Positions 38,201-50,200 of a stretch of DNA of 64,000 nucleotides are shown here, one piece after another (the stretch's first letter is position 1; each line of letters starts with the position of its first letter). A program made the position numbers and the translations under genes. Source of the stretch: Parus major (Eukaryota; Chordata; Aves; Passeriformes; Paridae); NCBI RefSeq assembly GCF_001522545.3, contig NC_031768.1, positions 6,509,555 through 6,573,554 on the forward strand. Reading direction: 5' to 3'. The notes under the pieces are model-generated. The model made no database searches. It had not been told where the DNA came from and saw nothing but the letters and a program-made list of their open reading frames with translations.

Positions 38201-41200
38201 CCCAGCTTTGTCAATATGAAGTGTTGAGGGGAACTCCAGATGTAAAAGTGAAGTGGAAACGAGGGAAGCCTTGGGCAGAGCAGCTGTGCCTGCAGTGCTT
38301 GAGCCTGGGTATCACTGCACCAAAGGTGATGGGTTTCCACCCAAAGGCCACAAATTGTCTTCATCCCATGCTTGGCAGGGCTTGGGCTCAGCACCCCACA
38401 ACTGTGGTCATCTCACTCTTATCTACCCAGGCTCTGTATCACTTCACCACCTGCAATGCCTGGGACAAGTGTAGGCTGAATGTTTGCAATTCTGGTTTGA
38501 AAAACTTAATAAATGCTTAATAAATTCTGCTCCCTGCAGCGTGGATGGATCATCCAGGGGCTCTTGCAGGAAGATCACAGAAAGCTGGGATTAGAGTTTA
38601 TGCTCCCATTAACTCATGGGGGTGCTCATACTGACCTCAGTGACAAAATTACAGAATTAGAGCTCAGACAGAAAAACTCATTGCCTTGGCTAGACAATGA
38701 AATGCCAACAGAAATAAATTATATTTGCTCATAGAGTACCATATCTTAGGCAGAAATGTTAGGCCCTTTCTACAAATATTTGAAGTAAATGTACATTTTA
38801 AGCAGATAGTCTGATTGATAATGTCTCTTTTTGCTCCTTGGGGTTTCTGAAACTCTAATGTTGTTGTTTTCCTAAGCTCCATAATGCTCTAGGTGAGTGA
38901 TACTCCTTTTAATGACATTAATTGCAGCACGGTGATAGAATTTAGGAAAACAGAGTATTTCCCCCCCATGGCCAAAATACTTGGTTTAAAAAAGAGTTGC
39001 CCTGCTAATTTTCACTGTACTGTTTGGACATGAAGTTAAGGCATGACCAAGAGTGACAATTTACACTGGGTCAGCTCTACCATGGTTTTAGGGTCTGAAC
39101 TATAATTTTTCAATTTTCTTTGGTGAGGTGGAGTCATATATCTAAATTACCATTGTTAAGACGGCCTAAATTAGAGAAGTTAAAAGGTTACCTTCACACT
39201 GAAGGCACAGTAATCTTCACAAAACCAAAATTCCTCAATATTTCCATAATGTGAGGAAGGTTAAAAATCAATCCTGTACCACCTTAACTCACCCAGACCC
39301 TGAGCCAACGCTGGTTTTGCTTTTTTGTTGCTGTTGTTATCTTGGTTTTTGTTTTGTTTACAATCCTTATCTATAATGCCTTGCAGGCCTTATTTTCTCA
39401 AGCCATTATTTCAATTAAAACATTTTAGCTGGCTAATGATGAGTGACAGAGGTAAAGGTGACCAGTGCCAGGTTCAATCTCTCAGCAGAGGAGCAGTAAT
39501 CGGATTGTGTTCATTAGAGCACAAACAAGACCAATGCTATTAAATTGCAGTTTCTAGCACAGCAATGCAATAAAGAAGCTGTGGGGCACAAGGAGAAATC
39601 CCCTTGGTGCAAAATGGCAGCCTTGGTTGTGGGTGAGGTTTTTTCCCTGGTCCAGGGTCATGGTGACATGGAAATTGTAACATGTAAATTAATGCTGATG
39701 GCACTTAATTACAGGATGTTGTGGGGACATTTCTTAGAAGGAGGTCTGAGAGCCCTGAATATAAACAATTTATTTAAATTTTTGAGTAATTAGGTCTAAG
39801 CAACAGCAAACTGGTTTCTTCTAACTGATCTAATTTTTACATGCTTGAAACTTAATTCCTGTTTGAGAGAGTGTTTTTTCCTCTTTCCCCCAGAATTTAC
39901 CTCACCTGCTTGGGGCACAATCCTCTGAGTTTCTTCTTATTGACCTCATTCACTGCAACTGTGTTGACCACAAATGGTGGTGTTCTCCCCAAATGTCCTT
40001 CTGCAGCATTAACAGATGGATTTTGTTTCTTTGGGTGCAGTGCAGCAGTTTTGGCCAAATTAATTAATTTGCTGCATGTATTTTGCAAGTATTTTGCAAG
40101 TATTCCCAAGCATCAAAGGTGGTAGTTCAGGGATACTGTACAAAGACATCTAATAGTGAGGAAAGTTGTATTTCCCATGTGATCCCACAGCAATACCAGC
40201 TTCTGTAACTTTTTGTAGATTTTGACAGATTTCCTGTTCTTTTCTTAGCATTTTAGATTCCCCTTCAGGTGGGGATTTTCAAATTTGTTTATTTAGGTTT
40301 GCAGGGGTTTTTTTGTTTTTTGTTTGTTTTTCTGGGAGTATTTGTTGGGTTTTTTTGGTTTTTTCTCTTTTCTTTTGAGACTCATCACTTAAATTAAGAA
40401 GTTAAATCCATAGCCTCTCTGGTTAAAATGAGACTTAATATCAAGAAGAAGAATACAAAGATTATTAAAATAACAGCTTCAGTGTGTTAAATATCCATGG
40501 AATTCATCTGTTGAATAATTTAATAATTCAGTTAAAAATACTTGAGTTCATTTACCTTAACCTGAAGTCTTGTCTGCATATACTCAATGGTGATATGTTT
40601 CCATTTTTTGCAGTCAGTCTTGTGAAACATTTCTGCATCCCACAATTTCTCCATGAACCCTGGAGCAGAGGATGGTGCTTGCTCTGCAGGCTGAGTGTTC
40701 TCCCATTTCCAAGGTGCAGTCTGGGACTCGTCCTCATGCTGAGCCTGGTGCTGTGTTTGCCCTGGGCTGCACCAACACTGCTCTGCCCACTGGATCTGTA
40801 AAGCAGCATCTGCTCCCCCACATCTCTGCAGACTCATTGATTTAGATGTGGCTGAACAGGCTGACAGCCATGAGAAAAAAAATATAAATAAACATTTGCA
40901 AACATATCTTTTGTGTCAAAATAAATACAGGGAGGAAAATGTTGGCAAATTCCGTGAACTGAAGGAAGTTCTGCATTAAGACCTGCAAGTTAATACAGCA
41001 CAATGGCAGCATTTATTCCTCCTCAATGTACAATTTTAGTCAAAGGGAGGAATTTTTAGATAAGGTGAACAATTTTTTTTTGTGCCAGCCATTTTAGAAG
41101 CTGTTAATTGAACCCCTGTGGTTTAGAATTTTCTTTGCTCCCTCCATGAATTAAAATTTAGAATTTGTAGATGACTTTTGTAATTATATAAATGAGAGAA

Positions 41201-44200
41201 GCAATTTTTTTTTTCCTAGAAAGGAGATAATAAATATGGAGGAACATGGTAAGGTAGTGAATAATACAGAGAAAGTACAATAGGAACACCTTCAGAAATT
41301 TACAGCTTTTTGGAGGTGTGACTTCCAGTCATGTCCTTTCTAATGTTTCTTTTTGTTGAAATGCTAAGATTAAAGGGTGTTTCAATAAAATTGCTGATTC
41401 CAGGTAGAATAGAATGATGTTACTAAATTTCAATCAGTTTTTTTTTAGAAAATATACTTTAAAGTGCTCTTTAGATAGTCAAATATATTTGATCATAGGG
41501 CCACATTGTAAAGCACATGGAGGTCAGATGAAAAATGAGACTTATAAACATATATAACAAAGATTTGATTCTGTGATCTTGGAGATATTTCCTGATTCTA
41601 TGAAATAGCAGTTTAGATTTTTCCCTTGCATAAATATTTAAGATTTTCTGTTAAAAAAATAAATTAAAAATCTGAATTAGTCATTCTCTCAGGATAAGAA
41701 AACTGCTGATGTTAGGAAGCGAGGCTGTAATGAAGCTGTTTAGTGAAATGGTGCAATTTAAGGTGTTTAGTAGGTACAGAGACATCAAGCAAGAAAGAAA
41801 TAAGTTGGAGCTGAAGATGAAATAATTACTGTGATGATTACATTTGAGCCCAATCTGTGTGAGTGCAGAGTGCTTCACGATGGAGAAAGAAATGATTTTC
41901 GTGACTTGAACTTGCATTATAAGATTCTGGGGGAGGCAATCTCCCACCAGGATCTCCGGGTGGCTGCCGTTGGGTACCGGGTTGCCATGGTAACAGATGG
42001 AGGCTTGCCCGGTTAAGCATCCTCCAAACCCGGTGGTATTTTCAGTCAGGGGCTTCAAATACTCATCTTTGCTTCTTTGTTGTTTGCATTAATTATCTGC
42101 CTCTTGGTTCTTTATGTAGAACTGCAGGTGAGGCTGCTTAACTGTTTGTTTTCTGCTGTATCCCTCTCTATATATTTATATATGGCTCTCTGCGGCCCCT
42201 TGGAGAGAGCTGACCTGTGCTGGAAACTGGACCCAATTTCTGTCTTCTGTGAAGTGGTGGAAAAACTGGCTGAGCCCTTATATTGCAGTTCAGATCTGAT
42301 TCTACTGACGTGCTCCTGGGGTGGAGGGAAAGCTGCCTCTGAGTGACAAAACACTGTGCATGAAATAGGAGCAATGATATCATAAGTCACAGTTTTGGAT
42401 GGCTTTTGCATTTGAATGCAGCTCTTTGCCTTGTCTGTGGGGAATGGGGGCAATTTCAAAGATCTGCCTTTTGTTAGTGAGGTGTTAGAGTGGCAGGTAA
42501 GCCAGAGGCAGTGCTGGAATGTGAAATGTGAAGGGTTAAACTTCACAAGAGGAGACCTTATATCATGTGTGACTGGTTTTCTTTGCAGGTGTCATGTGTG
42601 CTCTGTCTGCAGCAATTGGGGCACAGAGAGATCACTCTGACTCTTGTCCAGAAACAAGGTTGTGGTTTGTGGGGTTTTCTGCAGCAGTTGCTAGTTTGTG
42701 AAGAGCAAACCTCAACCTCATGCCCCAATATTCACATTCTAGTGTTCATTTCCATCTTAATATGCTTTTGTTGCTGTTCCCAGTGCCTTACATGCCCTTG
42801 TACCACTTTGGCTCAGAGCTGTCCCTCCACATCACCCAGTCCCCTCACTTTTATTATACTGACAGTCCAAGAGCCAATTTGGGGCCTTGGCTGCAGCTCC
42901 AGGAACAGGTATGGAGTGGTGTGGCAGTACTGTGATTCCCAGTGTGTGAGATACCAAATCCAGCAGCATTCCCACCTGACACTTGCACTGTAAAGTGGTA
43001 TCTGTCACCAGCAGCCTTGAGTTATACTGTTCTGTGTGTGCTAAGACACCGACTCTGGTCCTTTGCTGTGCCCTCTGACCTCCTGAGCCTCTGCCTTTGC
43101 TTCTTCCATCTTCTTCCTCTTTGTGATGATTTCTGCAGCAAACCTGGGACCAGAGTGGAGCTGTGATGTGGCTGAGAGGAAGGGGGGACCACCAGCCCTT
43201 GAACTGATGCTTAGCCCTTGGTGATGCTTAGTTTGGGAACCCTGCAGACTGCATTTTCCAAGCCCCAAGGACACAATTCCTCCCCCTGCAGAGATCAGAT
43301 CTGCTGGAGGATGAGCATGGATGGGCCAGTGAGATATTAACAAGCCTGATCCTTCCCTCAACACTGTTCTGGTTTTTTGTTTTTGCTTCAGGAAAGAGTA
43401 AAATCTTGTCCATCTTTAACAGGTCCATGTATGAATGTGGCAGGGGGTGGGAGAAAGGTGGCACATGGCCCAAAATAAACATTGGGCAATAAATGGTAGG
43501 TGCAATCAGGTGGATGGAGAGCGCAGGAGGAAACAAGGAGGTGGTGCCTGGGCTGCGAATCAGCTGCGTTTCAGTGGAGTCCAGATAGTTATCTTTTCAC
43601 AAACTTCTCTCTTGGTTCAGCTCCTGGGAATAAACTGCCTTTGTTCCCAGCAGCACTGAAATGTTTATTCATTAGATTTTAATAAAGAAAGTCAAATCTC
43701 ATATCCCTTAATCAGTGTTGGTAACTGAATGCTATTAATTGATTACTCAATACCTGTTAGCATGAAAAGCCAGCAGAGACCTTCAGTGACAACAGTCTTC
43801 AGTTTATGCATTCATTCTGTAAATTATTAATAACTGCTATTGATTCTCTCCCAACTGATGAAATATTTGTCTTTTCTGAGGAGTAACTTCTTTTTTCTTT
43901 AAAAGATAAGTCAGATTTATTTAGGAGTTTTGTTGCTTAATTTTCCTCCAGGAGCCAATCTCTCTTTGCAAGTTGTTCAGAGGGGTTGTCCACGTTTACA
44001 TACCATGGCTGCTTTTACATTATGTTCTTCCTTGGTATCTTCAAATGTTTTTGAGTGTAGTCATGACCACAGATCCAGCCAGATGTTTTTGCAATATAAT
44101 TTCCTCAGCAGGAAGTACGGAAAGACCTTTATCAGTTTCATTACTGTTTTTTTCACCAGCATTTATGTGAAAATCCAAGATAAGTAAGCCCACGAAACTA

Positions 44201-47200
44201 GGAAAGAAAGAAAAAAAAAAAAGGCAGGGGGGTATGATGTTTAAATGGAAACATCTGCAGCTTGTCTTCAGAAAATGTCAAATTCTTTAGATAGATAGGT
44301 TGACACTATTGCAACATTCTTTTCCTTTCTTTTTCTTTTTCTTTTTTTTTTCAGTTGGGGAAAGAAAGAGCTTAACTGCAGCACATTGCAGCAGTTTCAC
44401 TGCAGGGCTAGGAGCAGGATTGGCTTCTCCTGTTCCCAGTCCATGAGTTGGTGACCAGAATGTTCTGTAGCCTCTCCCCAGGACTGCTGTATTTTCTTCA
44501 TTTTCGTTTCATTCAGTCCTGCCATGTTATCTTGGACCATCTGTTTTTGCTGTCAGTGCTTTTTGCCATTTCTTCCACGGCTGCTTTCTGCTTGGAACAA
44601 TCTGCTTGGCTGACAACTCAAAAACTGCATGTACTAGGACACACAGAGGGAGCTGATTGCATTCTCATGGTAACAAGGCAGGGAGCCAGAAAGGATAGAT
44701 AAATTATGATGTATGAGTGTGGCTTCCAGCCTGGCCTCTTGCTGAACTTTATTCAACACATCCTGTTGGTTCTAAAGGATGATACAACCTGCTAGAATAT
44801 AACTCTTGCCCTACTAGAAATTCACATGTGGCCAAAGTAAGCACCTCGGTTTATTTAAATCTCAGTTTGTGCTGAAGTAAAAGGCAGAGATGATCTTAGG
44901 AGGAATGAGAGGTTGTGGGCTGGATTCCCTCCATGTGCACCCTTTCTAGTTCCCTTCATTCCCACAGCAGCATGACAGGGTTTGACACTGATATTTTCCA
45001 CTGCCAGTGTGGGGATCTATGGCATCACAACCAAAAAGAGATATTGCCTCGACTATTTTTACTGTTCCTTCACTTGGGTGTCTCAGCTTCAAGAGACGCA
45101 AGATGGAAATAAAATGTATTAAAAAATGGATGAGGAGCAAAGCAATATTTTGGGGTAGACTTAGCCATACTTTTAATTCTTCTTGTCACACACAGCTGCA
45201 CTTTCTGTCTCTTCTTAGTCAGACCACGTGTTCTTCTGGAGATGAAACCTGTGACCTGATGTTTGGGAACTCTGCTACAGTACTTCAAAATACTCAGAAC
45301 TGGAAAACAGAGACATAGAACAAGTGTCAGGAAAACTTGACTAATTTAGGACAGTCCTAATAATACTTCTTCCTTTTTTTGGTTGTTGTTGGGGTTATAA
45401 AAAATGAAATGTTTGGGAGGACAGTGTTCTGTTTAAAAACAACAGTTTGTAAGTTCTCTGCCTGGCTGGGTGACCCTTGTACCAAGTGCTGGCTGATGCA
45501 TCAGGATTCCTGAGCAAAACTTGCTCAGCACATGTAAAACTGGACAACAAACTGTTTAATTAGGTGGCTTCGGTTCCACTTAATGATTATTGGGTTTTGA
45601 GGGTTTTAATTCCATGACCTCACCACTCTGGCAGTGTTTGAATAAAAAATTCAGGAATTGGATGGACAGCTATGAGAGTGTTTACCTATCGAGTCACAAA
45701 AACTGTGCAGCACATATACAGCAGTATTCTTTAATTGCTTTTCTTTTTTATCTTGTAGGTCTTTCAGCAGCCAAGCTACTGACTGAGTCAGGCTTGAATG
45801 TGGTGTTGCTGGAAGCCAATGACAGAGTTGGTGGAAGAACCTTCACCGTAAGGGTAATTATCCCCAGTGCCATTTATATACTACATACTCATACTAACAG
45901 TGTGTGCCATATGGGGGAAATTTCCAGACAACACGGTGGAAATTTCCTGATGTTGTACCACTAAGAGTAGGGAAAGACTGGCATGATGGTAGGAACATAA
46001 TATTTCTGTGGTCTTTGGGCTCTGGAGTCACCCAGCTGGGAAGGAAAATGTGATGAGCTAAGTTTCAAAATCATTTCCTGGGGAAAGACACTGCGTAAAT
46101 CTCTGTGGAAGAAACACCAACCATGCTGTGAAGTCTTGAGCTGAACTGTGACATGCCCATGGTGTAGGGCAGAGGAATGTCAGGGCTGCTTGGAAGCTAG
46201 AACCACCCTGTCTTCCTTCACTCCCTTCTTCTGCTCTGTCTTGGTGTGGGACACCCCTCTCACTCTGCCCATTAGAAAACCTTGCCTGTGCTGCTTCCTA
46301 GGAAGGAGATTTCTAAACTACTCATTGCTGAGATGCTTGGCTGAGCAAGAGCTGCACAGATGTCTCTGACTCTCCTCTCTCTGCCAGCCAGGCTCTTGCC
46401 TCTTTCTAAGGCTGCAATGTAACAGTGGGTCACCTATTCTGGTTATGAACTCCAAATTGTAATCAATATGCTAGTTATGAACTCAGTAATCACCACACCA
46501 GAACTCTACCAAACAATTTGTTTTCCATGGGGAGAAGAATCTTAGCCAAAATGCTCTGGGAGTATTTTATTTAATTTTCATTTCATTCCTCTGTATTGCT
46601 CTTTTAACTTGTGTGCTATTTACAAAGGGCTTATCCCTTTTGGTTTTGTTTTTTTTTTTCTTCCCTTTTGTGTGTGTTGTGTGTGAAACACCAGAATAAG
46701 CAAGTTAAATACGTGGACCTTGGAGGGGCTTACGTGGGGCCAACACAGAACCGTCTCCTGCGGCTCTCTAAAGAGTTGGGAATAGAGACGTACAAAGTGA
46801 ATGAAATTGAGCACCTGATACACCATGTCAAGGTAAGAGACACTCTCAAGCTGCTGCTGTAAACATGAACATTGTAGTGTTGTCCTTTCTCCTTGTTTTC
46901 CACTCTTCCTGCAGTGGTGAATACCTGTTTGAGTATGCAAACTCAAATAATACTTGTTTGAGTATGCAAACTCAAATAATACCTGTTTGAGTATGCAAAC
47001 ACAAATAATACTTGTTTGAGTATGCAGCATCTGAGTTGGTTATAAAAATAATTATGTTGATAATGAAATCACCAACAGATTTCTATACTAGTACAAATTA
47101 TGACAAGCACACACATTAATGTGTGTGCCCTGTGGGAACATCCCGTTAGCTCATGCCTTGGTTCAGGCCTCACCACTTAATTGAAAGCTCCCAAAAAATT

Positions 47201-50200
47201 TCCTAGTTTATGAATGGTGCAACTGTGACTCTTCTGTGCAGGTCAGCTCTGATATGCACTGCCCAAGGTGTCTGAAAATTCCTTTCAGCTGTCCTGGATG
47301 TATCTCCAAGCAGGCTGAAAGTCTCTCAGGATGGGCATCCTAAACCAGTGACAATTATGCTGATGGAAAGAAACATGAGAGGTTTTGTCTGGTTTTGCTG
47401 ATGGGGAGACTTAACATGCAGAGTAGCAAAATAGTAACTGCAAAAGGCTCTGGGAACCAGACAGACTTGTGGAGGCAGATCTGAGGGATCTGTTCATGGT
47501 CTGAAATAGAACAGCTATGGCAAAGCTGTTAAAAAAACCCACGTATTCTCAGTAGTCATTCTCCAAAAGAGCATCCTTTCTCTTTTCCTGATATAGACCA
47601 GTGTTGCATTTGTACAGAAAGGAAACTTTCCTGGTTAGACCCAAGGAAGTTAACTCTGGGTTTCATTATGGAAAAGCCATTTTCATTAGGAAAAACCATT
47701 GTGCAATGACTGGCAAAATATTTGTAGTTGGTGTTTGATCAAATGTTAAAGAAGACATTTACAGATTGGGAAAAAACAAAAAGATGTCCTGTCATGTTTT
47801 CCATTATTTTTCCACTCAGTTGTTATAAAAAAGAAGAGTGTTCTCTCAGTGATTTGATATGGTGATTGTCTGTATTTACCATTTCTGTGGTAGAACTAAT
47901 GGATACATCCACACTGCTCTGATTTGTGTGCCTCTGCACATCATCTTCAAAGCCAAATTTTCTGTTCACAGTATTTGGCCTTCAAATCTCCCCAGCAGTG
48001 ATAGGAGGTCATGTCACAAGGGGAAACACTTGATATGACCAGTCAGGATGCCCAGCTGGTCAGGCCAACCTGCTGTCCAAGCATGGTGGCATTCCAAAGT
48101 CCTGCCAGAAATCACAGTTTTTTGGGGTTGTTCCCAGCCAAGTGTTGAAAGTCTCCAAGGACAGAGATCCCAGCTGCTGGCTGAGTACTCCCAAGCTGTG
48201 CTCAGAGCCTAAAGGTTGTATGGAGACAGTTTGTAGGCTCAATGGCCTGTAGGAGTTTCTGAAGAGAGGAGGGAGAGAATTGTGTGCCAGAACTCCCTGG
48301 TAGCCAAACAAGGTGTAAAGAGAAGAGATAATTCCACAGACAGTAGCACATCCTTTGCATTTCCCAATTTCATTCATTTAAAATCTTTTATTTCCACTTT
48401 TCTTCTGTGTTTATACAATTGTGGGGAAACATTAACACAGTTGAAAGATTACTCACAGTTACATAATCGGCATGTGAGCACTATAGAATAAACATATCCA
48501 CTGTCTTGTGGCCAAATCTTCAGCATTTCATGTATCTTCAACACATTCCTCACAGGTTTCTGAGCCATGTGGCTTGTCCATGGTTTCTCTGAAAATGTAC
48601 AGTGCTTGTGTGCTCCTTGACATCTAGGCAGTGCTCCCAAGTCGTAGATTCAAAGTACACAAAGGGCTGTGTCCCCTGTGTGAATATGAATTCACCCACT
48701 GACCCAAGCTTGGTGACTGTGGCCAAATGTAATTAAATTCTGGACCACAAAATTATCCGAGCCCAGAGAGGCAATGAAACCTAAAGGTTTTTATTCTTCT
48801 TTTGCTACACAAAAATCAGGCATCACAGTGCATCTTGTAAAATCAGCCTCTGCTTTAACTTATACCCAAAGGCAAAATCAAGCCTTTCATAGTTAATTAA
48901 ATTCATTTTAGAGGCTTTTTAATACAAGTAATGTATGCAGCTTCTTTGTACTACAAAATGAAAAGAATGCATTTTGTTGATCTCTGGGTGGGTCTCTGCT
49001 AATTAGGTGTTACCAACTTGATTGGGTTGCATGGTTCTTTTCTCCTTTAATCTTTCTTTAATGCCAGGTTCCATTGTGAGATTATTTTTGGTTTTATATT
49101 GCGTGTGATATCTTCACAGAAAGTCAAAATTATGTTTCTTGCCCTACATTTTTTTTCTTTTCCCTCCACTTGTTAAGCAGCCTTTTTCATGGTCTTTGAA
49201 AAGAGATTAGTATGTTCTTTTCATTTTTGTAAATACCGGTTCATCAGCCTTAGTGAGAAAATTAGTATAGCTCTGTAAGTAGTATTTGGTAGGCAAATTG
49301 CTGCCTGAACACCATTGATTTTTCAATAGCCTAGCTGAAATTAGGTTCATAAATCCAGTTTTAAGAAGCAAAAGCTGAGCTGAGAAGTCATCATCTCCTA
49401 AGAATTCTCCCACTGGACTGGTAGGCAGACGTAAAATCTGTAAAAATTATTCTAAAATTAAGATAGCATCTTAGCTTCCCAGGAGAGGATTCAGGGTCCT
49501 ACCTTAGATATGCAAATTTGAAACTTTTGACTATTGTTTATTTTCCTCACCAAAATGACAGCTTTTGTCTTTCAAAAACAAAGCTAAGAGCATATAGTGC
49601 AGGTAATTTTTACCATGTAACAGTCCCTGGAAAGACTGAAATATGAAAGCATGCCAATTATTGGGAAGGTTTAATTAACAAATTTTCCTTGTTAATTCAA
49701 GTTGTACTTCACTTCTGTGGAGTCTCATTAGCCATGCCAACTTTCTGCCTTTTAAAACACAAATTTACCACATCTTCAGTTGTACTGCAGGTTCGTTGTC
49801 CGAGATAATTATGGGGCTGGTTTGCTCTGCCATCCTCAGTCTCTGTGAGGAAACATTTCTTTATATGAATGGTTTGCCCAATGAATGTTTTTACATAATT
49901 CCTTCATGTACTGTGAGGATGATCCACACTTTGTCCAGCTGCGGTGCCAAATCTGCATCCTCTGATCCTATTTTCTACCAGATCTTTTTATGGATAATAC
50001 CATTGATTCTTCCTGGAAATTCCTTATTATAAAAAATGGTAGAAACACGTGTTCCTTCTAATCTCTGTGTTGTCTCAGGGCAGGCTGTGGATAGTGCTAA
50101 CTGTTGGAGTCTGAGGCATAGAGTGTGCCTTTGTCTCTGATACCTAGCTCTGACATCCAGGAAAACACTGAATTTCATATAGCACCATGAAAATAATTGT

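Larger units (their letters stand above)
28357..45758 (+). other. MAOB: MAOB intron 1
   Basis: 17.4 kb phase-1 intron with no coding sequence I can support. It opens with an extreme AT-rich tract (28458-28890) and contains a minus-strand CR1 (34585-35125), a TAT microsatellite (35251-35311) and RFX-like X-box motifs (30005-30017, 41981-41994). Confidence 0.9.

Noticed and set aside
42112..42546. 144-aa minus-strand ORF in MAOB intron 1
   Set aside because: No family resemblance, no repeat or codon signal of selection; one of many chance frames of this size.
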